From an uncultured Saprospiraceae bacterium (lineage in GTDB: Bacteria > Bacteroidota > Bacteroidia > Chitinophagales > Saprospiraceae): a stretch of DNA of 64,000 nt. The stretch covers positions 1 to 64,000 of the forward strand of contig CALFBH010000042.1 of NCBI GenBank assembly GCA_937951615.1, in the 5' to 3' direction. The translations under genes were made by a program, and so were the position numbers. Positions 27,868 to 36,231 of the stretch are shown here, piece by piece; position 1 is the first letter of the stretch; each line of letters starts with the position of its first letter. Under the pieces are notes generated by a model. The model saw nothing but the letters and a program-made list of their open reading frames with translations. It was not told where the DNA came from and did no database searches.

Positions 27868-28019
27868 ATAAGTTGCTTAATGTACACAAAAATACATAGA
27901 TTCCGCAACTTATTCAACCTATAATCTGCGGAATGTCCCTCGAAATCATGTGATTCCGCAACTTATACACCTCATAAGTTGCGGAATCCACCCCAAAAAC
28001 GTGCGATTCCGCAACCTAT
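27868..28019. repeat. Phased array of 15-bp inverted repeats, 53-bp period
   Basis: Direct arms GATTCCGCAACTTAT begin at 27899, 27952 and 28005 (the last with one change), exactly 53 bp apart. Inverted arms begin at 27868 (degenerate), 27921 (degenerate) and 27974 (perfect), also 53 bp apart. Each complete unit is 15 + 7 + 15 bp plus a 16-bp linker. The middle unit is a perfect 15-bp hairpin. Linkers are partly similar to each other (CA/AAA-rich), so this is a degenerate tandem repeat, not a CRISPR. Confidence 0.85.
27887..27917 (-). promoter_or_regulatory. Promoter of the ATPase gene, embedded in palindromes
   Basis: On the minus strand TTG (27917-27915), 20 bases, then TATTTTTG (27894-27887) matches the Bacteroidota consensus. 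The -33 TTG falls in the loop of the first palindrome and a further half-palindrome (27868-27882) lies at the expected transcription start, about 25 bp before the start codon. A protein binding the palindromes would block this promoter. Confidence 0.65.
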
Positions 28020-28532
28020 CCCTGCAATTATAGCTTGGATTTGCCTGCGTGCGTATTATTAATACTTTGGAATTTGGAATTTTTCTTTTGGAATTTTCAA
28101 CTCTAGGCTGGTCAGGCTGGAAGCCTGAAGTGCTTTTGGCAGTTTAGCAAACTTTGCCTTTCTCTGGTCGAAAATACGGATACAAATTTAAATTCAAAGA
28201 GGAATAAATTTTGCATCTCTGCGAGAAAAATAATGAGGTACAAACTAAAAAACAGGTCATCCACTAAGTCATAATTCTCTGATTTATAATTCTTAATTCA
28301 ATAAAACCAGCTTCATTCGGTATGATTTTTGCTATTCTCGCGTTTTTTTCATAATTTGACGTGACAATCAGCGTTTATTTACGTTTAAAGGTAAGTCTAT
28401 CACTTGGGATATTAGTGCTTGGGATATTGGGATATTAGTTAATTGGCAAAAAAGATGTTGCGCAGCAAAATCAAAAGCCCCCAATATCCCAATCAACCAA
28501 ATATTCCAATCAACTAATTCAACTAGGAACAA
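28020..28532. other. Intergenic region before rpoN
   Basis: About 510 bp without a gene. It contains repeated short words: TTTGGAATTT (28067-28095), and GGGATATTAG/GGGATATTGG (28407-28438) with their inverse CCCAATATCCCAATC (28481-28495), which could pair across about 50 bases just before rpoN. No exact TAnnTTTG box seen near the rpoN start. Confidence 0.6.
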
Positions 28533-30104
28533 ATGAGTGGGATACGTCAGAATTTAAGTCATAAAATGCTTCAAAAGCTGTCGCCGCAGCAAATACAGTT
28601 GATGAAACTGTTGCAGGTGCCAACAGCGGCATTAGAGCAGCGTATTAAGGAGGAAATGGAAGGCAATCCTGCTTTGGAAGAGGGACTCGAAAACGAAGAA
28701 GGACAGGAAGAAACTGTGTTCAACGAGAAAAAAGAGAAGGAAAAGGAGAAGGAAAAAGAAAAAGAAGAAGCTAAGACTGAAGCTGAACAAGAACCCGAAG
28801 ATACCCGCGATGAGGATGTAGAATTTAGCGATTATCTAGATGATTATTTGGAAGACGATACTGCAAATTATAAACTTCAGGCGAATAATTACTCCAGCGA
28901 TGAGGAAGATAAATCCATTCCTATTCCAGTAGAAAATACCTTTCACGAATATTTGGAAAGTCAGTTGGGCTTAGTCAAACTGGATGAGCATGAAGAACGA
29001 GTGGCCAAGCAGATCATCGGTAGTATAGATGATGATGGCTATCTGCGCCGCGAGCCTATTGCGATAGTCGATGATTTGGCTTTTTCGCAAAACATTATGA
29101 CTACGGAAGAGGAAGTGGAGCGAATGTTAATCGTTGTACAACGCTTTGAACCATCGGGCATCGGCGCACGGGATTTGCAGGAATGTTTGTTGATACAATT
29201 GCGTAGAAAATTGGCGGAAGAAGGCGACGACGAAAAACTGGACTTCGAGAATATCAATCGCGCCATTGAAATGCTGGATAAACATTTTGAAGAATTTTCT
29301 AAAAAGCATTACGAAAAACTGCAAAAACAACTTAGCATCAAGGAGAGCGAGCTGAAACAAACCATTGACGAAGTACTCAAACTCAATCCCAAACCCGCTA
29401 GTGGCTATGCATCTGGTGGCAATCGGATTACACAATATATTGTGCCCGACTTCCTGATTCATAATAGAGATGGCGAACTTGAACTGACGCTTAACACCCG
29501 TAATGCACCCGATTTGCGCATTAGTGAGCATTATAAAGAAATGCTAAAATCCTATGGCAGCAATAAGACACAAGAAGGCAAACGGAGAAAACGAAATAAG
29601 AAGGAGAAAGAAGCCGTCATGTTTATTAAACAGAAAATAGACGCTGCCAAATGGTTTATTGATGCTATCCGCCAACGCCAACAGACGATGTACAAAACCA
29701 TGTACTCTATTCTTCAATATCAATACGATTTTTTCCTGACGGGCGACCAAAAACGCCTGCGTCCTATGATCCTGAAAGACATTGCAGAAATTACCGGACT
29801 AGACATTTCAACGGTTTCTCGGGTAGCCAACAGCAAGTATGTACAAACCGAATTTGGCACAAAACGCCTGAAAGAATTTTTCTCAGAATCACTGCAAACA
29901 GATTCTGGCGAGGAAGTTTCTACGCTGGAAGTCAAGAAAATTCTGATGGAACATATTGAAGAAGAAAATAAGAAGAAGCCTTTGTCGGATGAAAAACTGA
30001 AAGACGCACTCCGCGATGCAGGGTATAATATTGCCCGCCGAACAGTTGCTAAATACCGAGAACAATTGAATATTCCAGTAGCGCGATTACGGAAAGAACT
30101 TTGA
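28533..30104 (+). CDS. rpoN: RNA polymerase sigma-54 factor
   Basis: 523 residues. The N-terminal activator-interacting region is glutamine- and leucine-rich (residues 1-50, with L-S-P-Q-Q-I-Q-L-M-K-L-L-Q and N-P-A-L-E-E). An acidic/Lys-Glu linker follows (about 55-130), then the core-binding domain (about 130-330), and the DNA-binding domain with a helix-turn-helix. The C-terminus carries the RpoN box, A-R-R-T-V-A-K-Y-R-E near residue 502. Sigma-54 directs RNA polymerase to -24/-12 promoters and needs enhancer-binding ATPases to melt DNA; none of those is in the window. The linker contains an unusually repetitive (K-E)n run of about 14 residues. Confidence 0.97.
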   Translation: MSGIRQNLSHKMLQKLSPQQIQLMKLLQVPTAALEQRIKEEMEGNPALEEGLENEEGQEETVFNEKKEKEKEKEKEKEEAKTEAEQEPEDTRDEDVEFSDYLDDYLEDDTANYKLQANNYSSDEEDKSIPIPVENTFHEYLESQLGLVKLDEHEERVAKQIIGSIDDDGYLRREPIAIVDDLAFSQNIMTTEEEVERMLIVVQRFEPSGIGARDLQECLLIQLRRKLAEEGDDEKLDFENINRAIEMLDKHFEEFSKKHYEKLQKQLSIKESELKQTIDEVLKLNPKPASGYASGGNRITQYIVPDFLIHNRDGELELTLNTRNAPDLRISEHYKEMLKSYGSNKTQEGKRRKRNKKEKEAVMFIKQKIDAAKWFIDAIRQRQQTMYKTMYSILQYQYDFFLTGDQKRLRPMILKDIAEITGLDISTVSRVANSKYVQTEFGTKRLKEFFSESLQTDSGEEVSTLEVKKILMEHIEEENKKKPLSDEKLKDALRDAGYNIARRTVAKYREQLNIPVARLRKEL

Positions 30105-30156
30105 TTGCTTGTTTGGGCTTGATTCGTAATTCGTAATTAACCCATTTGTAATTAAA

Positions 30157-30753
30157 TTAGCTTTCAGGATAATAAAAGAAATTATCGATTAGAATATTCC
30201 CGGAATAAGCTGGTTTTCTGACAAAATATGCTTCGAGAATCAGCGCATTGCAGTTTATCTCTAAAGGGGACAGTTGAAATTCATACCGCTTCCACTTCGT
30301 TTCTTGTATAGGCGGAGATGTCCATAACACTTCAGTATCTGTACCGTCTTTACTTTGTCCCGAAATTCGTAATGCTACTGCTTGTGTATAAGTTTCTGTC
30401 AAAGAAGCAAAGGTATTTGAGCGGGCTAAGTCTATGCTATATTGGTAAGTACGTCCCTTCTTTAGCGGAGTTGTTAGTGTTTGATAACAGGATTCCCAAG
30501 TATTTCCATTCGACAATTCTATACCACGTGTAATAAGGCTGATATAAGTATCTCCATCGGCAGGAACAGTATTGACTTCCCAAGATCCGGGTTGCGTATC
30601 GGCTGTACTATATAATCCATAATGTTCCCATTCGGGCGGCAACTGACTATCACCAGGCTTACCTTCAAAGGATGGATTCTTTATGTGCTGAGCATTCAAC
30701 TGAAAATTGAACATCAGGCAGAAAAATAAAACGGGAATGAATTGTCTCTTCAT
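30157..30753 (-). CDS. Exported carbohydrate-binding-module-like protein
   Basis: 198 residues with a signal peptide (1-21, L-N-A-Q). The mature part begins I-K-N-P-S-F-E-G and ends G-N-I-L-I-D-N-F-F-Y, the start and end of the jelly-roll CBM4/9-type or discoidin-like domain seen in many Bacteroidota exported proteins (N-P-S-F-E at the start and L-[IL]-D-[ND]-F at the last strand). There is a single domain and no T9SS sorting tail, so it is probably periplasmic or loosely surface-bound. No enzyme partner adjoins it. Confidence 0.7.
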   Translation of the reverse strand: MKRQFIPVLFFCLMFNFQLNAQHIKNPSFEGKPGDSQLPPEWEHYGLYSTADTQPGSWEVNTVPADGDTYISLITRGIELSNGNTWESCYQTLTTPLKKGRTYQYSIDLARSNTFASLTETYTQAVALRISGQSKDGTDTEVLWTSPPIQETKWKRYEFQLSPLEINCNALILEAYFVRKPAYSGNILIDNFFYYPES

Positions 30754-30765
30754 GATTTAAATGGC

Positions 30766-30916
30766 TAGTGCCTCGATTTATAAATACTTGACCACTTAAT
30801 CGGCTTCTTTTTCCGTTACTCTGCGTTATTCACTAGTCAAGTAGCTACGGCTATCATCCTTCCTCATGCCTTGATTAACGAAAAAAATTATCAGTTATTT
30901 ATAAAACGAGGCATTA
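30766..30916. repeat. Terminal-inverted-repeat element (~150 bp)
   Basis: Arms TAGTGCCTCGATTTATAAATA (positions 30766-30786) and its inverse (30896-30916) match at 19 of 21 positions. Inside is a shorter pair ACTTGAC/GTCAAGT (30786-30792 and 30836-30842). No coding sequence. It fills the gap upstream of two minus-strand exported genes. Confidence 0.6.
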
Positions 30917-31047
30917 GGGGTGTAAACGGCTGACACTAAGAAAAAATTGTATCACAAAATAGACTTTATTTTCCTTTCTTTATTGATTTTTAAGATAATA
31001 TTATTTTTTTATCCATATATTTTTGTTGAAAAACACTTGATAGTTTC

Positions 31048-33087
31048 CTACTTTGGCACACTAGAATACCCGCCATTATTCCCCACCCAAAGGGCTTTGT
31101 CGGCACCATTCACATCGCCATCTTGATTCAGGTCGGCAGGAAGATAGATATTGAACAAACCATTCGCACTGTTCCAGATACTTTTGTCTCCTCCATTAAT
31201 ATCATAACCCGCTGGGTCACTTGAGTCTATATCGCCTGCCAGCAAAGCCCATTCGCCGGAAGGCAATTGTTTTTGTCCGTAGCTGCCTGGTGTTGTATAA
31301 CTATCTGCTGAACGAAAATCGTAACTTAATACATTATTGACTACCGTAACGGCTTGTGGCGTCATGGCAGGAATATGATTGCGGTGTTGCACCACGATAT
31401 ATACTGGTGTATCAAAACCGCTAGGCAAAATATTATCATTGGAGAAATAAATACAGCCATCGGACTGAAGCAAACCAGCTGCTTTTGCGACCTCGCTTTC
31501 TGCCGAAATATCCGTCCTGAACGACACCAATACCCAGTCTACGATGTCAGTACCTTGAAGTGTTTCTGTTCCTGTATAATTCCAGGGCGGCTGATTATAG
31601 GATTGTTCGGAAGGCAGTAGGTTGATGGTTTCCAATGTATTGTTCATCTTGCCTGCTGAGGCATCATAAGTACCTTCCAGCCAGGCACAGATATTCAATT
31701 CAAGGGGCGCATTGATGTTACAATCCAGCTCGGTGACCTGTACATTATCAAAATATACATTGGTCAGATTACTACCAAAATTGAACTCCAGTGAAGAAGC
31801 TGTGGAATATTCCGTCATGGTAAAAGTCAGTTCATAACTCTGCATGGTGGTCGTTAGTTGTACCAAGTCATTATAGTATAAATCGTAAGGCGGGTAATCG
31901 AGTGTGGCTTTTACATTAAGGATTCGATTTGCTTCTGCACGGGCGTCAAAATTAATGCGATAAGTTTTCCCAACTTCAAAAGTCAGTGAACCATTGCCTT
32001 TTTTGATGCCTGCTGATGTACCCGTAATATCCACATAAGCCTCTCCATTTTGAATCGCCATTTCACAATTCCAATCCGACCATTGTTGCAGATCTGTGCT
32101 AAAGTCTCCATTATCAATCAATGGACATTCTGGTCCGGTAGGTATATTGACGTAAGGATGAACAGCTTCTGTCCCAATAATAACATCATCAAAATAAATC
32201 GTTGCTGTACCACAGCCCTCTGGCCCGGTGATATGATCGGTATAATTGCCAATGCCAAACACCACTTTTTCCGTAAGGAAGGTCACCACATTATTAGCTT
32301 CTAATATCAATTCGCCATCCTGCCAAAACTTGACTTCGCCATTTGGCGTATAAGAATCGGAGGCTTTATAATATGCTTCTATATGAAACCATTCGCCTAC
32401 TGGGATGGGTTTGTAAGTATTACCTTGCTCGTAAGCGGAAGGTGTATTTTCTTTGGTGTAAAGGTAAAACGACATCTCATCGGTATCGTCATGGTGTTCA
32501 ACATTTAGGGTAAATATGGGATCATTGCTGCCATTCGATGCAATGGATTTGAATTGAAAAACATTCCACCAGCCGCCGTCACCAGGATCATAAGGCGGAT
32601 ATTTATTTGGATTATACCTATGTGGCATATAAAACCAAGTGCTGTAATAGACCTCTGTCGGGAGAAGTTCGCCTCCATTGTCCCAGGCCGTATCAGTCCA
32701 GCGCATTAGCCGGACTGCACGTGAGCCATTTTGTGCTTCGCAGGCATTGGTAATTTGAGTCAGCATACTATAATCACCGGAATGGGCTACGACATCAGAT
32801 GCTGCTGAGGTCACTTCGCTGAGTCCAGTATTAAAAATTCCACCGCCGGGATATTGGTAATCGCACATCGTCCATTCGCAGGTATCGCCTTGCTCGTGTT
32901 CGGCTTGCCAGAGGATGCCGTCCTGCACATTTTGTGGGAGGCTTGGAATCCATAATTGACTTGTCGAAACTAGTTTCGATTCGTCACTTTCATTGTCGAT
33001 TACACAATAAGTAGTCGTAAAATCTGGTGTCGCGCTTAGCCATAGCATGGCTATAAAACCAATTGTAGTCATTGTTTTAATCATCAT
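31048..33087 (-). CDS. Exported multi-domain polysaccharide-lyase-like protein with dockerin-like end
   Basis: 679 residues with a signal peptide (about 1-22). Residues about 50-315 form a beta-jelly-roll resembling heparin-lyase/LamG-type enzymes (W-Y-S-T-W-F-Y-M-P-like segment, W-W-N-V-F-Q-F-K, F-H-I-E-A-Y-Y-K, and D-D-V-I-I-G at its end). About 320-465 is a CBM4/9-like domain (N-G-D-F-S-T-D-L-Q-Q-W to Y-F-D-N-V). From about 475 comes a Bacteroidota C-terminal module (L-E-G-T-Y-D, L-L-P, P-W-N-Y-T-G-T-E, V-D-W-V-L-V, Q-H-R-N-H). It ends in two Ca-binding dockerin-like repeats (D-L-N-Q-D-G-D-V-N-G-A-D). No standard T9SS tail follows. Catalytic residues cannot be assigned, so polysaccharide cleavage is a guess. 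Confidence 0.65.
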   Translation of the reverse strand: MMIKTMTTIGFIAMLWLSATPDFTTTYCVIDNESDESKLVSTSQLWIPSLPQNVQDGILWQAEHEQGDTCEWTMCDYQYPGGGIFNTGLSEVTSAASDVVAHSGDYSMLTQITNACEAQNGSRAVRLMRWTDTAWDNGGELLPTEVYYSTWFYMPHRYNPNKYPPYDPGDGGWWNVFQFKSIASNGSNDPIFTLNVEHHDDTDEMSFYLYTKENTPSAYEQGNTYKPIPVGEWFHIEAYYKASDSYTPNGEVKFWQDGELILEANNVVTFLTEKVVFGIGNYTDHITGPEGCGTATIYFDDVIIGTEAVHPYVNIPTGPECPLIDNGDFSTDLQQWSDWNCEMAIQNGEAYVDITGTSAGIKKGNGSLTFEVGKTYRINFDARAEANRILNVKATLDYPPYDLYYNDLVQLTTTMQSYELTFTMTEYSTASSLEFNFGSNLTNVYFDNVQVTELDCNINAPLELNICAWLEGTYDASAGKMNNTLETINLLPSEQSYNQPPWNYTGTETLQGTDIVDWVLVSFRTDISAESEVAKAAGLLQSDGCIYFSNDNILPSGFDTPVYIVVQHRNHIPAMTPQAVTVVNNVLSYDFRSADSYTTPGSYGQKQLPSGEWALLAGDIDSSDPAGYDINGGDKSIWNSANGLFNIYLPADLNQDGDVNGADKALWVGNNGGYSSVPK

Positions 33088-33402
33088 TATTATTTTCTCA
33101 CAGTTCCTAAGGGAGATTAAGAACGTGTTTAGATTTTCCTCAATTGGTAGGCAGGTAGTATAAAGGTAAAAAGTAATACTGGTTTATCTTTTTACCTTTT
33201 TTACCTTAAATACTTAATATGAAAATATTTTTATCTTATAAATCAATGATTATAAGTAAGATTAGATTTTCTTTAAAAGAATAGAACTCAGGGCATTAAA
33301 AATACTGCATTTTTGTTTGCGTGAATATATCTTTAGTTTTGTATCGATAGCGCACTATACGGCTTGTATTCTTAAACTGTTCTCGGCATAAATAAATCAA
33401 AA
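33088..33402. other. Intergenic region with a hairpin
   Basis: 315 bp between divergent genes. AAAGGTAAAAAG (33162-33173) pairs with CTTTTTACCTTT (33188-33199), followed by T's. Near 33328 there is TATCTTTA, one base from the -7 consensus. No gene is seen. Confidence 0.5.
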
Positions 33403-34686
33403 ATGAAAACGATAAACATAATAATATTTTTCATATTTACCTCGATTTTAGCTCAGTCGCAGATTGAAAATTACGTTATCTTTTGCGGTAAATTTTTCAA
33501 TTCAGAAAAAGCAATTTTTGAAAAAAATAAATATATACTCGCCACTAATGACAAAGTCATTTCGGTCAAAGATGAATACGAACCCAAAAGTAATGATAAG
33601 TATCTGGATTTAAGCGATTACACCATTATGCCTGGTCTGATTGATTGCCATACTCACTTCCTTCATAATGAATACTTTAATGGGAAAACAAAAAAGCTGG
33701 AGATAGATAGTCTAATATTTCAGAATGAGGATTACAGAAATCAATTGGGTGAAAAAAACCTTACTGCTTACTTAAACGAAGGATTTACCAGTATCAGAGA
33801 TTTAGGCAATAGTGGGAACTTTCTTGAAAAAGAATTTAAAGATAAAAATGCCAAAGATTTTCAATATCCAAGCATATACAGTTCAGGCAAAGGAATTGTA
33901 TTTCAAAGAGGGCAATTTCCAAAGAAGTTTGAAAAATATGAGCAGGATGAATATTTGATCATTCATGACTCCCTATCCATCCAAAATGCAATTAATCAAC
34001 TGGAAAATGAAGGTGTAGATTTAATTAAAGTATATGCCGATAATGCACCTAATAAAGAACTAATGCCTCCGCACTTATTCAGTTACATTGTTGAGGAATC
34101 ACACAAAAGAGGGTTTAAAATTACAGCCCATGCGATATACGACCGTTCCATTAAAAATGCAGCTTTGGCAGGCGTAGATTGCATAGAACATATTTATGGA
34201 ATCAGTGATGCTACAATGGATTTAATTAGAGAGAAAGGTATAACCGTTGTACCCACTTTTGAAGATAAGTACTCCGTAAGCAAAATAATTAAGCATGCTC
34301 CGAAAAACAAGTTCCTATTAAGAATTTTCATGCCTATTGAGCTTAAAAAGAATAGAAAATTACTAAAAAAACTGCACGATAATAAAATCAATATTTGTAC
34401 CGGATCAGATGCTTATCTTGATGATAGAGTGGTCGAATCAAGAGGTAAGTCTGCCAAAAGTGGTATTTATTGTTTAATTGAAAGTAAAATTCCAATGAAT
34501 GAAGTTTTACAAATGGCCACTTATAATGGATCAATTCTATTAGGCGAAAAAGGAAAAATAGGACAGATTAAAAAAGGAGCTTATGCGGATATAATTGCAG
34601 TAAAAGGAGATGTTCAAAAAAACAAGAATCTTTTGAAAGAGATTCGTTTCATTATGAAACGAGGTGTAGTAATTAAACATGAATAA
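33403..34686 (+). CDS. Exported amidohydrolase-family metal-dependent hydrolase
   Basis: 427 residues with a signal peptide (1-19, L-A-Q-S-Q). The metal-binding motif D-C-H-T-H-F is at about 83-88, followed by R-D-L-G-N-S-G, a lysine region I-K-V-Y, the histidines of A-H-A-I-Y (about 243) and E-H-I-Y-G (about 260), and the catalytic aspartate region G-S-D-A-Y (about 333). The C-terminal G-K-I-G-Q-I-K-K-G-A-Y-A-D-I-I strand is standard. This is the imidazolonepropionase/prolidase-like branch of exported amidohydrolases in Bacteroidota. The substrate, perhaps dipeptides, is not fixed. Base use looks more A-rich than neighbouring genes. Confidence 0.85.
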   Translation: MKTINIIIFFIFTSILAQSQIENYVIFCGKFFNSEKAIFEKNKYILATNDKVISVKDEYEPKSNDKYLDLSDYTIMPGLIDCHTHFLHNEYFNGKTKKLEIDSLIFQNEDYRNQLGEKNLTAYLNEGFTSIRDLGNSGNFLEKEFKDKNAKDFQYPSIYSSGKGIVFQRGQFPKKFEKYEQDEYLIIHDSLSIQNAINQLENEGVDLIKVYADNAPNKELMPPHLFSYIVEESHKRGFKITAHAIYDRSIKNAALAGVDCIEHIYGISDATMDLIREKGITVVPTFEDKYSVSKIIKHAPKNKFLLRIFMPIELKKNRKLLKKLHDNKINICTGSDAYLDDRVVESRGKSAKSGIYCLIESKIPMNEVLQMATYNGSILLGEKGKIGQIKKGAYADIIAVKGDVQKNKNLLKEIRFIMKRGVVIKHE

Positions 34687-34854
34687 GTCACAGAAAAGAC
34701 TGTTCCCTAAACCCCAATCCGATTCAAAACAATCTGCCAATAAGAATTGCCGATAGGAATATTATCAGCACCAATCTGAATAAGATTGCCCTGAATAGAT
34801 TTTACTTTTTGAATATTGATACTTGAATCCAAGCGTTAATTCTATATGATTGCT

Positions 34855-34862
34855 TATTTTTG
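34855..34862 (+). promoter_or_regulatory. TAnnTTTG promoter element for pepT
   Basis: TATTTTTG lies 75 bp before the ATG of pepT at 34937. No TTG box is seen 19-21 bp upstream. It also argues against the longer upstream start of the frame, which would lie at the promoter itself. Confidence 0.4.
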
Positions 34863-34936
34863 TGCTCATTAATTTTTGGGCAAAAAACGTATTTAGCCAC
34901 GGGATTTGCCGAATTGTTTTAATATACTTACAACTT

Positions 34937-36178
34937 ATGCAAATAAATCACACTGTAAAATCCCGATTCCTAAAATACGTTCAGATCGACACACAATCTG
35001 ACCCATTGTCCAAGACGATTCCGTCCACGGAAAAGCAAAAAGACCTAAGCAAAGTCTTAGTAGAAGAATTGCAGGCAATGGGCATCAGCGATGCGCATAT
35101 AGATGAGTGGGGCTACGTATATGCCACCATTCCTGCCACTACGGCTAAAGAAGTACCCGTTTTATGCTTCTGCTCACATGTAGATACTTCGCCAGATTCG
35201 AGTGGAACGAATGTGAAGCCGATTGTCCATGAAAACTATGATGGGAAAGACATTGTATTGCCGGATGATAAGACTCAAATCATAAAAGTAGCCGACCATC
35301 CGCAATTAAAAAACCAAATCGGCAATGATGTCGTCACTGCTAGCGGACTTACTTTACTTGGGGCAGATGATAAGGCAGGCGTAGCTTCTATCATGGATGC
35401 CGCACATTTTTTTATGAGCCATCCTGAAGTCAAACATGGCAAAATACGCATCCTCTTTACGCCGGATGAAGAAATTGGTCGCGGTGTAAATAAACTGGAC
35501 ATGGAAAAGTTGGGCGCAGACTTTGGTTATACTATCGACGGCACGACAAAAGGCTCACTGGAAGACGAAACTTTTTCAGCAGATGGTGTGAAGATAACGG
35601 TACATGGTGTGAGTCAGCATCCCGGTTTTGCCAAAGGGAAAATGGAAAGTGCGATTAAAGCAGTTGGAGAAATTATAGCTCGACTACCCAAAGACCGACT
35701 GTCGCCAGAAACAACAGAAGGCAAAGAGGGTTTTGTGCATCCAGTTCGCATAGAAGGACTTGTAGAAAAAGCCAGCGTGACCTTTATTGTCCGAGATTTT
35801 ACCGATGAAAAACTGGAAGCCCATGAAAATGAATTGCGTGCAATTACAGATGAAGTGATGAAAAGTTACCCGAATTCCAAAGCTGAATTTGTCGTCACTG
35901 AGCAATATCGCAATATGAAAAAAATGCTGGATAAATATCCACAAGTCGTGGCTTTCGCCGAACAAGCGATCCAACGCGCAGGAATGACGCCCAAAAGAAG
36001 CAGCATTCGCGGTGGGACAGATGGCTCGCGCCTGTCTTTCATGGGGCTGCCTTGTCCCAATATTTTTGACGGTGGACATGCTTTTCACTCTAAGCACGAA
36101 TGGGTATCGGTACAAGATATGGAGAAGGCGGTGGAGACGATTGTCAACTTGTGTCAAATTTGGGAAGCGGAGGCTTGA
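34937..36178 (+). CDS. pepT: Peptidase T (tripeptide aminopeptidase)
   Basis: 413 residues from the ATG at 34937, matching the usual length (about 408); the frame opens earlier, but the family starts near this point. Zinc-binding motifs are visible: F-C-S-H-V-D-T-S (first ligand), L-G-A-D-D-K-A-G-V-A (bridging Asp), P-D-E-E-I-G-R-G (catalytic Glu and ligand), D-G-T-T-K-G-S, and near the end R-G-G-T-D-G-S-R-L-S-F and N-I-F-D-G-G-H-A-F-H-S-K-H-E-W. The M20B enzyme removes N-terminal residues from tripeptides in the cytoplasm. It is alone on its strand between an amidohydrolase and an IVS-type protein gene. Confidence 0.95.
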   Translation: MQINHTVKSRFLKYVQIDTQSDPLSKTIPSTEKQKDLSKVLVEELQAMGISDAHIDEWGYVYATIPATTAKEVPVLCFCSHVDTSPDSSGTNVKPIVHENYDGKDIVLPDDKTQIIKVADHPQLKNQIGNDVVTASGLTLLGADDKAGVASIMDAAHFFMSHPEVKHGKIRILFTPDEEIGRGVNKLDMEKLGADFGYTIDGTTKGSLEDETFSADGVKITVHGVSQHPGFAKGKMESAIKAVGEIIARLPKDRLSPETTEGKEGFVHPVRIEGLVEKASVTFIVRDFTDEKLEAHENELRAITDEVMKSYPNSKAEFVVTEQYRNMKKMLDKYPQVVAFAEQAIQRAGMTPKRSSIRGGTDGSRLSFMGLPCPNIFDGGHAFHSKHEWVSVQDMEKAVETIVNLCQIWEAEA

Positions 36179-36231
36179 AGAATTGTATAATTGTGTGATT
36201 GTGAAATTGTATTGGGGATGTATTTGGTATT

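Noticed and set aside
27868-28019. CRISPR array
   Set aside because: The linkers are only 16 bp and are partly alike, the repeats are whole palindromes, and no cas gene is near.
31048-33087. True cellulosome-type dockerin
   Set aside because: The repeats are present but spacing differs from classic dockerins and no cohesin was seen in the window; described only as dockerin-like.
34850-34936. Upstream start for pepT
   Set aside because: It overlaps the TAnnTTTG promoter box and would add a hydrophobic segment unlike this cytoplasmic family.
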